Positions 7,444 to 15,635 of a stretch of DNA of 48,203 nucleotides are shown here, piece by piece. The notes below the pieces were generated by a model, which saw only the letters and a list, made by a program, of their open reading frames with translations, did not search any database and had not been told where the DNA came from. Numbering within the stretch: position 1 is the stretch's first letter; each line of letters opens with the position of its first letter. The DNA is from Kaistella haifensis DSM 19056 (GTDB taxonomy: Bacteria > Bacteroidota > Bacteroidia > Flavobacteriales > Weeksellaceae): positions 1 through 48,203 of the forward strand of contig NZ_JASZ02000018.1 in NCBI RefSeq assembly GCF_000735695.2, read 5' to 3'. The translations under genes and the position numbers were made by a program.

Positions 7444-9072
7444 ATGGATTTAGAATTTAATAAAAGAGAAGATAAAAACAAATTAAAACTCGCAGAAATC
7501 AACCGATTGCTTGCCGAAATAAAGAAAGGAGGCGGTGAAAAACGTTTACAAAAACAAAGAGACGAAGGAAAACTAACTGCTCGCGAGAGAATTGAATATT
7601 TACTCGACAAAAATTCTGAATCAATTGAAATCGGCGCTTTTGCAGGTTTCGAAATGTATGAGGAACAAGGTGGTTGCCCAAGTGGAGGCGTGGTTGTGGT
7701 GATGGGATATGTTTCCGGGAAGCAATGTTTGGTGGTTGCCAATGACGCTTCGGTGAAAGCTGGCGCGTGGTTTCCGATCACGGCGAAGAAAAATCTCAGA
7801 TCTCAGGAAATTTCGATGGAAAATAAGTTGCCTATCATTTATCTTGTGGATTCTGCGGGAGTTTTTCTGCCGATGCAAGATGAAATTTTCCCGGATAAAG
7901 AACATTTTGGACGAATTTTCCGAAATAATGCCAAGATGAGTTCAATGGGAATTATTCAGATTTCTGCGGTGATGGGAAGTTGTGTTGCCGGTGGCGCGTA
8001 TCTTCCGATTATGAGTGATGAAGCGATGATTGTGGACAAAACTGGATCTATATTTTTGGCAGGAAGTTATCTCGTGAAGGCTGCAATTGGCGAAACCATT
8101 GATAATGAAACTTTGGGCGGAGCAACTACCCATTGCGAAATTTCGGGCGTTACCGATTATAAAGCGAAAGATGATAAGGATGCACTCGATAGAATTAAAA
8201 ATATCATGAAATCGATTGGCGATTACGAAAAAGCCGGTTTCGATCGAATAGAAAGTGCACCTCCGAAAGAAAAAATTGAAGATATTTTCGGACACATGCC
8301 GGTTTCTCGAGCGGATCAGTATGATACTTTTAACATCATTAAATGTTTGGTTGATCATTCCGAATTCGAAGAGTACAAGCCCGATTATGGCAAATCGATT
8401 ATTTGTGCAACCGCAAGAATTGATGGTTGGAGTGTAGGAATTGTTGCTAACCAAAGAAAACTGGTGAAAAACGGAAAAGGGGAAATGCAGTTCGGAGGCG
8501 TAATTTATTCCGATTCTGCGGATAAGGCAACAAGATTTATCGCGAATTGTAACCAAAGAAAAATCCCGTTAATTTTCTTGCAAGACGTGACCGGTTTTAT
8601 GGTTGGGTCGAAATCTGAACACGGCGGAATCATCAAAGACGGAGCGAAAATGGTGAATGCAGTTTCAAATTCAGTCGTTCCGAAATTTACTGTAATTACT
8701 GGGAATTCGTATGGAGCAGGAAATTACGCAATGTGCGGAAAAGCGTATGATCCAAGGTTGATTGTAGCTTGGCCATGGGCAGAACTTGCGGTGATGGGTG
8801 GTGCACAAGCAGCAAAAGTTCTTGCACAAATACAAACTTCGACTTTAAAAAAACAAGGAAAAGAAATTTCAGAGAAAGAACACCAGGAAATTCTGGATTC
8901 AATCGCAAAAAAATATCAGAAACAAACCGAAGCTACGTACGCAGCTGCAAGATTGTGGACCGACGCAATTATCGATCCTGTTGATACCAGAAAATGGATT
9001 TCAATGGGAATTGAAGCGGCAAATCACGCTCCGATTACCGAAAAATTTAATTTGGGGGTAATCCAGGTTTAA
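7444..9072 (+). CDS. Acyl-CoA carboxylase, carboxyltransferase (beta) subunit, methylcrotonyl-CoA carboxylase type
   Basis: A 542-residue biotin-dependent carboxyltransferase that moves the carboxyl group from carboxybiotin to an acyl-CoA. It has two crotonase-like halves: an N-terminal one with KLTARERIEYLLD and GGVVVVMGYVSGKQ, and a C-terminal one with GGVIYSDSADKATRFI and NSYGAGNYAMCG. The segment DEIFPDKEHFGRIF plus MGSCVAGGAYLP is closest to methylcrotonyl-CoA carboxylase beta, used in leucine breakdown, rather than to propionyl-CoA carboxylase. The alpha subunit with biotin carboxylase and biotin carrier is not in the window, so the acyl substrate is not certain. Confidence 0.9.
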   Translation: MDLEFNKREDKNKLKLAEINRLLAEIKKGGGEKRLQKQRDEGKLTARERIEYLLDKNSESIEIGAFAGFEMYEEQGGCPSGGVVVVMGYVSGKQCLVVANDASVKAGAWFPITAKKNLRSQEISMENKLPIIYLVDSAGVFLPMQDEIFPDKEHFGRIFRNNAKMSSMGIIQISAVMGSCVAGGAYLPIMSDEAMIVDKTGSIFLAGSYLVKAAIGETIDNETLGGATTHCEISGVTDYKAKDDKDALDRIKNIMKSIGDYEKAGFDRIESAPPKEKIEDIFGHMPVSRADQYDTFNIIKCLVDHSEFEEYKPDYGKSIICATARIDGWSVGIVANQRKLVKNGKGEMQFGGVIYSDSADKATRFIANCNQRKIPLIFLQDVTGFMVGSKSEHGGIIKDGAKMVNAVSNSVVPKFTVITGNSYGAGNYAMCGKAYDPRLIVAWPWAELAVMGGAQAAKVLAQIQTSTLKKQGKEISEKEHQEILDSIAKKYQKQTEATYAAARLWTDAIIDPVDTRKWISMGIEAANHAPITEKFNLGVIQV

Positions 9073-9090
9073 TCATTAAAAAAAATTAGC

Positions 9091-9696
9091 ATGAAAAAGT
9101 TTTTACTATTTTTTGTAGTATGGAATGGTATTTTGTCTGCTCAATGTACCATCACCGGTGCAGAAGCTATTGAAGTTGGAGAAAAACAGATTTATAAAGT
9201 AACTGCACAAGGCGATGCTTGCGCAGATTGTTATGATTGGAGTTATCCTGATGAAAAGATTATTTTCGAAGCAGAAACCAACAAAAGTGAAATTAAACTA
9301 AAAGGATCGGTTCCCGGAGATGCTGTATTTTCGGTAAAAATTAATGCAAAAAATAATCCTTTAATATGCAGCAAACAAATTACAGTTATCGAACCTGCTA
9401 CCAAATTCAGAGCGGGCGATACTGAGAAATGTGAAATTCCGGTTACGGATTTCAAAGAAATAAAAGTTGGGGACAAGAAGGTAGCTTTCGAAGCGGTAGC
9501 AGCCGAAGAAAATTATACTTATCTCTGGACCGCTTTTTACAGAGATGGAACTCAAAAAAAATCGACGGATCGGAAGCCGCAATTCGAAGTTACCAATGAT
9601 CATGTGATCGATAAAGTAGAAGTTCAGGTAACCTTAAAGACCTGTACCAAAAAGATTTCGAAATCTTATCATTCCAATTTTTGGTATTTTTTCTAA
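9091..9696 (+). CDS. Small secreted protein with PKD-like domains
   Basis: A 201-residue protein with a signal peptide (MKKFLLFFVVWNGILSAQ) and two Ig/PKD-like beta-sandwich modules. The first has an aromatic core (CYDWSYPD), the second repeats it as YTYLWTAFYRDG. Cysteines in each module (CADC, ICSK, TCTK) could form disulfides. It starts 18 bp after the carboxylase and ends at a strong terminator, so the two may be cotranscribed. There is no type IX sorting domain. Function unknown; cell-surface or periplasmic binding is a guess from the fold. Confidence 0.75.
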   Translation: MKKFLLFFVVWNGILSAQCTITGAEAIEVGEKQIYKVTAQGDACADCYDWSYPDEKIIFEAETNKSEIKLKGSVPGDAVFSVKINAKNNPLICSKQITVIEPATKFRAGDTEKCEIPVTDFKEIKVGDKKVAFEAVAAEENYTYLWTAFYRDGTQKKSTDRKPQFEVTNDHVIDKVEVQVTLKTCTKKISKSYHSNFWYFF

Positions 9697-9701
9697 TAAA
9701 A

Positions 9702-9739
9702 AAAGAGACTGTCACGAAAAGGCAGTCTCTTTCTTTTTT
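9702..9739. terminator. Bidirectional terminator between convergent genes
   Basis: A 10-bp perfect stem AAAGAGACTG (9702-9711) / CAGTCTCTTT (9723-9732) has a T-rich tract on the plus side and the complementary A run upstream, so it can end both the secreted-protein gene and the minus-strand dioxygenase gene. Confidence 0.85.
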
Positions 9740-10566
9740 TATCCGATTTTCACACTGGTCATGCTCAAACTTCCGCCGATGAGTTCGTCATTAAACAACG
9801 AAAGCGAATCAGATTTTTCTTTTAAACCTAAAGAATAAATCAAAGGTAAATAATGATCGGGAGTTGGTACCGCTGTTTGCAGTGCAACTCCGTGTTTTTG
9901 GTAATCTATTAAATTCTGAAAATTACCATCCAAAAGCCAATTGTTGGTTTTTTCGCGAGCTTCAATTGCCCAATCCCAACCTGCTCCAACAGTGTTGATG
10001 TTTTTCCAATCCACCATTCGGAGGTTGTGAACGATATTTCCACTTCCTATGATCAGGATTCCTTTTTCTCTCAGTTTTTGGAGTTTTTTGGCAAGATCAA
10101 AATGATATTGAGGTGGCTTGGTATAATCGATGCTCAGCTGAATCACAGGGATTTCAGCATCCGGATAAAGATGTCTAATAACACTCCAAGCTCCGTGATC
10201 CAAACCCCAATTGTGGTCTTCTTCTACAATTTCCGGGAGCAGAAGGGTGGCGGTTTCGCGGGCAAGTTCCGGACTTCCCGGAGCGGGATATTCTACCTCA
10301 AAAAGTTCTTTCGGAAAACCATAAAAATCGTGGATGGTTTTGGGCATATCCATCGCCGTTACAAAGGTTCCGTTGGTAAACCAATGCGCAGAAATACAGA
10401 GAATTGCGTTGGGTTTAGGAATTTCTTTGGAGATATTCCGGAAACCCTGTACAAACTGATTTTCTTCAATTGCATTCATCGGGGAACCGTGGCCCAGAAA
10501 GAGAACAGGCATTTTTTCAGTATTTTGAAATTGGCCTGAAATTTTGGTTAAATCGTTGATATTCAT
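9739..10566 (-). CDS. ygiD: YgiD/4,5-DOPA-extradiol-dioxygenase family protein
   Basis: A 275-residue class III extradiol ring-opening dioxygenase (LigB superfamily). Metal-ligand histidines are visible in the N-terminal FLGHGSPMNA, in ISAHWF, and in the SGNIVHNLR segment; the DHGAWSV motif is also characteristic. E. coli YgiD opens the ring of L-DOPA and similar catechols with oxygen and a divalent metal, but the real substrate in most bacteria is not known. It follows yceI on the same strand, but a terminator at 10589-10625 suggests separate transcripts. Confidence 0.9.
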   Translation of the reverse strand: MNINDLTKISGQFQNTEKMPVLFLGHGSPMNAIEENQFVQGFRNISKEIPKPNAILCISAHWFTNGTFVTAMDMPKTIHDFYGFPKELFEVEYPAPGSPELARETATLLLPEIVEEDHNWGLDHGAWSVIRHLYPDAEIPVIQLSIDYTKPPQYHFDLAKKLQKLREKGILIIGSGNIVHNLRMVDWKNINTVGAGWDWAIEAREKTNNWLLDGNFQNLIDYQKHGVALQTAVPTPDHYLPLIYSLGLKEKSDSLSLFNDELIGGSLSMTSVKIG

Positions 10567-10581
10567 GATATATTCTTATCT

Positions 10582-10625
10582 AAAAAAATCAAAGTTCATC
10601 ACAAGAAATCCCGGATGAACTTTGA
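10582..10625 (-). terminator. Terminator after yceI
   Basis: A 12-bp perfect stem (TCAAAGTTCATC 10589-10600 with GATGAACTTTGA 10614-10625) is followed on the minus strand by seven T residues. It lies between the yceI stop and the ygiD start. Confidence 0.85.
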
Positions 10626-10648
10626 AAAAAAATAAACTATGAAATTAT

Positions 10649-11158
10649 TTACGCTTTCACGTATTGCAGTTCCCCTGCAATTTTCACTTCATCGGAAACC
10701 ATTACGCCTCCTGCTTCCAGTGCAGCATTCCAGTTCAGTCCGAAGTCGCTTCTTTTTATTTTTCCTTCAAAAGAGAAACCTGCTTTGGTATTTCCCCAAG
10801 GATCTACATTAATTCCTCCGAATTCTACGTCTAAAGTAACCGGTTTTGTAATACCATTAATGGTTAAATTACCAGTAATTTCATCATTTAAAGAATTGGA
10901 TTCAAAAGTAATCACAGGATTTGCGGCAACATTGAAAAATTCTTCACTTTTCAGGTGGTTGTCACGATCGGCGTTGTTGGTATTTACAGAATCTGTTTTA
11001 ATGATAGTTTTTACCGTAACGTTTTTAAAAGTATCATCTTCACTTTCCAATTCCGAGGTGAAATCAGTGAAAGAACCTTTTACGTTAGAAATCATCATGT
11101 GTCTTACTTTGAAAGTAATTTCGCTATGAGTTGGGTCTAAATTCCATTTTGTAGCCAT
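10649..11158 (-). CDS. YceI-family lipocalin-like protein
   Basis: A 169-residue protein made of one YceI domain: an eight-stranded barrel that in homologues binds polyisoprenoids or other amphiphiles. The start MATKWNLDPTHSEITFKVRHMMI contains the typical D-x-x-H-S and F-x-V-R-H motifs, and DRDNHLKSEEFFN and DFGLNW are conserved downstream. No signal peptide is present, so this copy is probably cytoplasmic, unlike periplasmic E. coli YceI. It appears to be a single-gene transcript with its own promoter, an upstream palindrome and a terminator. Confidence 0.92.
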   Translation of the reverse strand: MATKWNLDPTHSEITFKVRHMMISNVKGSFTDFTSELESEDDTFKNVTVKTIIKTDSVNTNNADRDNHLKSEEFFNVAANPVITFESNSLNDEITGNLTINGITKPVTLDVEFGGINVDPWGNTKAGFSFEGKIKRSDFGLNWNAALEAGGVMVSDEVKIAGELQYVKA

Positions 11159-11198
11159 AATTTTTTATTTTTTTGATTAATATTTAAATTTCTTGATG

Positions 11199-11238
11199 CA
11201 AAGATAGTTCAGTCTGTCAACTCGCTACATTGATGTAG
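11199..11238 (-). promoter_or_regulatory. Promoter -7 box with a 14-bp palindromic operator candidate for yceI
   Basis: On the minus strand TATCTTTG (11199-11206) matches the TAnnTTTG -7 element, about 40 bp before the yceI ATG. In place of a clear -33 box, 18 bp further upstream, lies the perfect palindrome CTACATTGATGTAG (11225-11238; two 6-bp arms around TG). A dimeric regulator bound there would overlap the -33 region. The regulator is unknown. Confidence 0.5.
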
Positions 11239-11428
11239 GTTAAGAAAGTATTTTTTAATTTTTTTTAATGGTATAAAATTTTTCATTAAAACCTTAATTT
11301 CTTTATTTAAATTAATTGAATATAAAATTGCAGCATTTTATTGATTAGCAGTGGTATTCCAACTAATCTTAACATTTTTTTAACAACTCGTTTTTATTTC
11401 TTACTTTTAGCCATCTAATTCTTAAGTA

Positions 11429-13567
11429 ATGAAATTCTCAAAATTTTCTTTATTATTCCTAGTTGCAGGAAGCTCTTTATTTGCTCAAAGCCAAAAATTC
11501 ACCATCGCAGAAGCAGTAAATGGTTTGAGGAGCAATCTCGCAACTAAAAACATTTCCCAATTTTCTTGGAGTGATGATAACAAATCCTTTTATCAATCAA
11601 CTAAAAATGCGTATTTAACCACTGAAGTTGCCAATTTGAAACAGGATACTTTGGTTTCCCTTTATCAAATTAATAAAAATCTTGCACCAAACCTCCAACT
11701 GAAAAGTTTTCCAAGAATTACTTTTATCAATGGAAATAAAGGATATTTTACCCAAAATTCTCAGTATTTCTGGATTGAAAAAACCGGAAAAGATTGGAAA
11801 GTAAAAGAATGGATTGCGCTCGACAAAGCTGCGGAAAATGTAGAAATTCTCGGGAATAATCAAGGTTTTGTTTATACTATTAATAACAACCTTTATTTAA
11901 ATTTAAACGGAAAAATCACCGCAATTACCAATGATGAAAACGAAGATATCGTCAACGGACAAGCGGTTCATCAGCGCGAATTCGGAATTGACAAAGGAGT
12001 TTTCGTGTCACCGGACAATTCGAAAATTGCATTTTACAGAATGGATCAAACGATGGTCACTTCTTATCCAATCATCGATTGGAGCGTAACCCCTGCGGTC
12101 AACAATAACATCAAATATCCTATGGCGGGAGCGCTGTCGCATCACGTTACTTTAGGAATTTTCGACATTAAATCCGGTAAAACTACTTTCTTGAAAGTTG
12201 ATGGCGATCCGGAGCAATATCTCACCGCAATTACTTGGAATCCGGATTCGAAATCGGTTTTTGTGGGAGTTCTCAACCGTGATCAAAATCATTTGAAGAT
12301 GAATCAGTACAATGTTGCTTCAGGTGATTTAACGAAAATAATTTTTGAGGAAAAATCTGAAATTTATGTGGAACCGCAACATCCTTTGTTATTTTTTCCG
12401 AATTCTACCACCGATTTTATTTGGCAAAGTCAGCGCACCGGTTACAATCATCTTTTTCATTATAATTTAGAAAAAGGTTTGGTTGCGCAATTGACTAAAG
12501 GCGATTGGTTGGTGACTGATGTTTTGGGATTTAATGAAAAAAAGAAAGAAATTTATTATACTTCAACTCAGGAAACGCCTTTGGAAAGGCATCTTTATAA
12601 AATCAATTGGAGCAATTTCAAAACACAAAAATTGGATGCCGAAGCCGGAATGCACTCCGGAATTCTTAGCAAAGATGGTTCTTGGTTGTACGATTCTTTT
12701 AGCAACGCTAATTCGCCAAGAGTTGTAAATTTAATCAATACCAACACCACGAAATCTAAAAATATTTTGACATCCGAGAATACTTTAAAAAATTATCAGA
12801 GACCGGAAATTAAAAATGTAACCTTAAAAGCCGATGACGGAACTCCACTTTACGGAAAAATAATTTTGCCAACGGATTTCGATCCCAACAAAAAATATCC
12901 AACCCTTGTTTACCTGTACAACGGTCCGCATGTGCAGTTGGTAACCAACAGTTTTCCGGCATCCGGGAATCTTTGGTACGAATTCATGGCGCAAAGAGGA
13001 TACATCGTTTTCACCATGGATGGAAGAGGATCTGCAAACCGAGGTTTAAAATTTGAACAGGCCGTTTTCCGCCATTTGGGCGAAGTAGAAATGAAAGACC
13101 AACTGAAAGGCGTGGACTATTTGAAATCTTTACCTTATGTAGATGCCGATAAAATGGGGATTCATGGATGGAGTTTTGGTGGTTTTATGACGACGAGTTT
13201 TATGCTTAAACATCCGGAAGTTTTCAAAGTTGGAGTTGCGGGTGGACCGGTAATCGACTGGAAAATGTACGAAATTATGTACACCGAAAGATACATGGAT
13301 TCGCCACAAAATAATCCTGAAGGTTACAAGCAAGCCAATCTTTTGGATAAAGTTCAGAATTTGAAGGGCAAACTATTAATGATTCATGGTGCGCAAGATA
13401 ATGTCGTGGTTTGGCAACATTCAATGAAGTTTCTGAAAGCTGCCGTGGATAATGGTGTTCAACTGGATTATTTTGTTTATCCCGGCCACGAGCACAATGT
13501 TTTAGGGAAAGATCGGGTACATTTGATGCAGAAAATAACCGATTATTTTGATGAATATTTAAAGTAA
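11429..13567 (+). CDS. Dipeptidyl-peptidase IV family serine peptidase (S9B)
   Basis: A 712-residue exported peptidase that removes X-Pro or X-Ala dipeptides from peptide N-termini. It has a signal peptide (ends SSLFAQ), a beta-propeller DPPIV domain (roughly residues 90-450) including the Glu-containing AVHQREFGIDKG loop, and a C-terminal alpha/beta-hydrolase. The catalytic triad is Ser582 in GWSFGG, Asp657 in HGAQDN, and His689 (possibly His687) in PGHEHN. GWSFGG replaces the commoner GWSYGG. Probably periplasmic, feeding peptide use. Single-gene unit with a downstream terminator. Confidence 0.93.
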   Translation: MKFSKFSLLFLVAGSSLFAQSQKFTIAEAVNGLRSNLATKNISQFSWSDDNKSFYQSTKNAYLTTEVANLKQDTLVSLYQINKNLAPNLQLKSFPRITFINGNKGYFTQNSQYFWIEKTGKDWKVKEWIALDKAAENVEILGNNQGFVYTINNNLYLNLNGKITAITNDENEDIVNGQAVHQREFGIDKGVFVSPDNSKIAFYRMDQTMVTSYPIIDWSVTPAVNNNIKYPMAGALSHHVTLGIFDIKSGKTTFLKVDGDPEQYLTAITWNPDSKSVFVGVLNRDQNHLKMNQYNVASGDLTKIIFEEKSEIYVEPQHPLLFFPNSTTDFIWQSQRTGYNHLFHYNLEKGLVAQLTKGDWLVTDVLGFNEKKKEIYYTSTQETPLERHLYKINWSNFKTQKLDAEAGMHSGILSKDGSWLYDSFSNANSPRVVNLINTNTTKSKNILTSENTLKNYQRPEIKNVTLKADDGTPLYGKIILPTDFDPNKKYPTLVYLYNGPHVQLVTNSFPASGNLWYEFMAQRGYIVFTMDGRGSANRGLKFEQAVFRHLGEVEMKDQLKGVDYLKSLPYVDADKMGIHGWSFGGFMTTSFMLKHPEVFKVGVAGGPVIDWKMYEIMYTERYMDSPQNNPEGYKQANLLDKVQNLKGKLLMIHGAQDNVVVWQHSMKFLKAAVDNGVQLDYFVYPGHEHNVLGKDRVHLMQKITDYFDEYLK

Positions 13568-13575
13568 GAAAACGC

Positions 13576-13612
13576 AAAAATCCGGAGGTTAATTCTGCCG
13601 GATTTTTTTATT
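13576..13612. terminator. Terminator between convergent DPP IV and Sua5/YrdC genes
   Basis: AAAAATCCGG (13576-13585) pairs with CCGGATTTTT (13598-13607) and a T run extends to 13609. The T tract on both sides allows use by the minus-strand gene too. Confidence 0.8.
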
Positions 13613-13640
13613 GAATGATTTTAAAAATTGTGAATTTGAA

Positions 13641-14189
13641 TTACTCACGCAACACTTTCACGCGGCCATCGTTCCACATTCGGATAATCGAAGAGCCTGC
13701 ATATTCTGAGATTTTGTCGTGGTTTTCATCTGAAATTGCATCTACAGAATTGATGATTTCATCGTTGATGTCCGAAAATTTCATCGGAGATTTGTCGCCA
13801 CTTAGATTTGCTGATGTAGAAACCAGCGGTTTGTTCAGTTTTCCGATGAGTTTTTTCAGGTAATTATCCTTCACCAAGCGAATTCCGATACTGCCATCTT
13901 CCGCAAGAATTTCTTTAGGCAAACCTTTCGGATTGTCGTAAATAATCGTCACTGGCTTTTCCGATAAATCCATAATTTCCCAAGCCAATTCCGGAACTTC
14001 CACCAAATCTTGCAAACGCTTTTCGTTTTCCACCAAAATAATCATTGACTTGTTTTTTTCACGCTTTTTAATTTCGAAAATTCGGTTGATTGCTTCAATA
14101 TTTGTTGCGTCACAGCCGATTCCCCAAATCGTGTCGGTAGGATAAAGAATGGTGCCACCGGATTGTAAGGTATTGATGAGATTTTGCAT
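13641..14189 (-). CDS. L-threonylcarbamoyladenylate synthase (Sua5/YrdC/YwlC family)
   Basis: A 182-residue YrdC domain enzyme that makes threonylcarbamoyl-AMP from threonine, bicarbonate and ATP, the first step of the universal t6A modification of ANN-decoding tRNAs. The signature GGTILYPTDTIWGIGCDA at the N-terminus and KKREKNKSMIILV, plus the C-terminal PLVSTSANLSG, are diagnostic. Length matches the short single-domain TsaC type; the Sua5 C-terminal extension is absent. No other t6A genes are nearby. Confidence 0.93.
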   Translation of the reverse strand: MQNLINTLQSGGTILYPTDTIWGIGCDATNIEAINRIFEIKKREKNKSMIILVENEKRLQDLVEVPELAWEIMDLSEKPVTIIYDNPKGLPKEILAEDGSIGIRLVKDNYLKKLIGKLNKPLVSTSANLSGDKSPMKFSDINDEIINSVDAISDENHDKISEYAGSSIIRMWNDGRVKVLRE

Positions 14190-14290
14190 GGATTTTTGTT
14201 TATACTAATGTTGCCACAAATTTACAATATTTGCAGAGAAAAAAGTTTTAAACTTAACATTAAATTTTATCAGTATTTTTACCAATAATT

Positions 14291-14539
14291 ATGGAACAAC
14301 AATCGAAAGATCCTTTACACGGAAAACGTTTAGACGCAATTTTAGAAGAATTGCTCGAATATTACGGAGGTTTTGAAGAGTTAGGAAAACAAATCAACAT
14401 CAAATGTTTCACCGATAATCCGAGCATCAATTCCTCGCTGAAATTTCTTAGAAAAACGGATTGGGCAAGGGCAAAAGTGGAAAGTCTTTATCTCTACGTT
14501 TTAAGACAGAAAAAGAAGCAGGAGAAACGGAATCAATAA
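14291..14539 (+). CDS. VF530 family (DUF2132) small protein
   Basis: An 82-residue protein recognised by KDPLHGKRLDAILEELLEYYG near its start and the IKCFTDNPSINSSLKFLRKTDWARAKVE core, the hallmark of the VF530/DUF2132 family. The solved family fold is a small helical, putative DNA-binding domain; its biological role is not established. The tail is strongly basic (RQKKKQEKRN), compatible with nucleic acid binding. Its stop codon lies 1 bp from that of the convergent YchJ-like gene. Confidence 0.88.
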   Translation: MEQQSKDPLHGKRLDAILEELLEYYGGFEELGKQINIKCFTDNPSINSSLKFLRKTDWARAKVESLYLYVLRQKKKQEKRNQ

Positions 14540-14540
14540 A

Positions 14541-14915
14541 TTAATCCATAAATTTTCCGGAAACATAATACCATCTTCCGTTCAAATTTTTAAAAAGCGA
14601 ATGTTCATGATGAATTTGCGGTTTTCCATTTTCATCATTATAGTAAGCATTAAATTCTACTTGGTTTAAAGTTGATTTCAAGATTTCCAATTTCGTCCAT
14701 TCATTGATTTCTCCCCATTCCTGCAAATCTTTTTTGTTATGGAATTTTTTTTTTGTAGAGAGCGTTGTTTTCATTAAATATTCCCCATTCGGAATTGCAA
14801 AAGCCGAAAATCTCGAACGCATCAAAGCTTCCGCAGTGGGAGCGTGTTGTTCTCCCGTGTGAAAGGGTTTACAGCAATTTTCGTAAAGTTTTCCGGAGCA
14901 ACAGGGGCAGTTCAT
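14541..14915 (-). CDS. YchJ-family SEC-C/NTF2-like protein
   Basis: A 124-residue protein with an N-terminal metal-binding SEC-C-like motif (MNCPCCSGKLYENCCKPFHTG: cysteines 3, 5, 6, 14, 15) and an NTF2-like domain starting at APTAEALMRSRFSAFA. YchJ proteins are widespread and of unknown function; the SEC-C motif suggests zinc binding, as in the SecA tail that contacts SecB and ribosomes. Transcribed convergently with the VF530 gene. Confidence 0.9.
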   Translation of the reverse strand: MNCPCCSGKLYENCCKPFHTGEQHAPTAEALMRSRFSAFAIPNGEYLMKTTLSTKKKFHNKKDLQEWGEINEWTKLEILKSTLNQVEFNAYYNDENGKPQIHHEHSLFKNLNGRWYYVSGKFMD

Positions 14916-14955
14916 ATTTCTTTGCTGTATTTATTTCAATTAAGATTTAGATAAA

Positions 14956-15393
14956 CTATGTTGTTGAATTTTGAAAATTATATTTTTCTATAAATTCTTG
15001 GTATTCTGTTGAAAAAGTTTTTTTTAGATGATGTTTTTCCTGATTTTTAATATAATTTCTCATATTTTCAACCATCGATTCAGAAACAGATACGGCAAAA
15101 TATTCACTTTGCCAATTGAATTTTTCTTTGGTTAATTGATTTTTGTTAATCCAATGCGAGCTTTCACCTTTGATTAATTGAACAACAGTCTCGATATTTT
15201 GATTTGAACTTAACGAAATCAAGCAATGACAATGATCTGAATATCCATTAATCATATCAATAAAAATGCCTTTTTTGGTAGCATTTTCCTTAATATGTTT
15301 CCACACAGAAACCCTCAATTCTTTGGAATTAAGAAGTGGTTTTCTTTCTAAAGTTGAAAAAACAATATGTACATAAATTTTAGTAAATGACAT
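14956..15393 (-). CDS. REP-associated tyrosine transposase (RAYT; IS200/IS605-like TnpA)
   Basis: A 145-residue Y1 transposase that works on single-stranded DNA. The HUH motif is His54-Cys55-His56 in GYSDHCHCLIS and the likely nucleophile is Tyr114 in MRNYIKNQEKHH; KFNWQSEYFAVSVS is also typical. The ATG at 15393 begins the conserved MSFTKIYVHIVFST; an upstream in-frame ATG at 15459 would add 22 residues running into palindromic DNA. No accessory TnpB is present. Four REP-like palindromes lie just upstream (15432-15623), so this is better called a domesticated RAYT than a complete insertion sequence. Confidence 0.88.
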   Translation of the reverse strand: MSFTKIYVHIVFSTLERKPLLNSKELRVSVWKHIKENATKKGIFIDMINGYSDHCHCLISLSSNQNIETVVQLIKGESSHWINKNQLTKEKFNWQSEYFAVSVSESMVENMRNYIKNQEKHHLKKTFSTEYQEFIEKYNFQNSTT

Positions 15394-15431
15394 GACAATT
15401 GGTTTATTCAAATATAGAAAATTTTGTAGGT

Positions 15432-15623
15432 TTTGGCTAAAGCCAAATTTAGAGTTCACAAAAAAAACGGGCTAAAGCCCGTTCCTATTGAATTTCGTAA
15501 ATCTTCTAAGCGAAAAAATTATTAAAATTTCAATCGAATTTTAAGTTTCTGATTAAAAAAACATCAATAGGGGTGGGCTTTAGCCCACCTTTCAATTTGC
15601 GGATTAATTTGGCTTTAGCCAAA
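15432..15623. repeat. Nested array of four REP-like palindromes (BIME-like) next to the RAYT gene
   Basis: Four hairpins share the core GGCTAAAGCC: unit 1 at 15432-15447 (TTTGGCTAAAGCCAAA), unit 2 at 15466-15483 (AACGGGCTAAAGCCCGTT), unit 3 at 15572-15589 and unit 4 at 15608-15623. The AA or TT loop shows that units 1 and 2 point one way and 3 and 4 the other. Units 1 and 4 are the same variant, and units 2 and 3 the GGGC variant with the outside word CCTATTG/CAATAGG. Both pairs are separated by exactly 18 nt, so all are symmetric around 15527.5. Confidence 0.85.
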
Positions 15624-15635
15624 ACTTATAAAAAA

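Noticed and set aside
7942-8556. A 204-codon open frame on the minus strand inside the carboxyltransferase gene
   Set aside because: It is antisense to a clearly conserved enzyme, has no recognisable domain or promoter, and arises because the coding strand's codon usage leaves the opposite frame open.
15432-15623. Possible CRISPR-like array
   Set aside because: The repeats are inverted palindromes in only two pairs, spacers are 18 and about 88 nt, and no cas genes are present; they fit REP units next to a RAYT.
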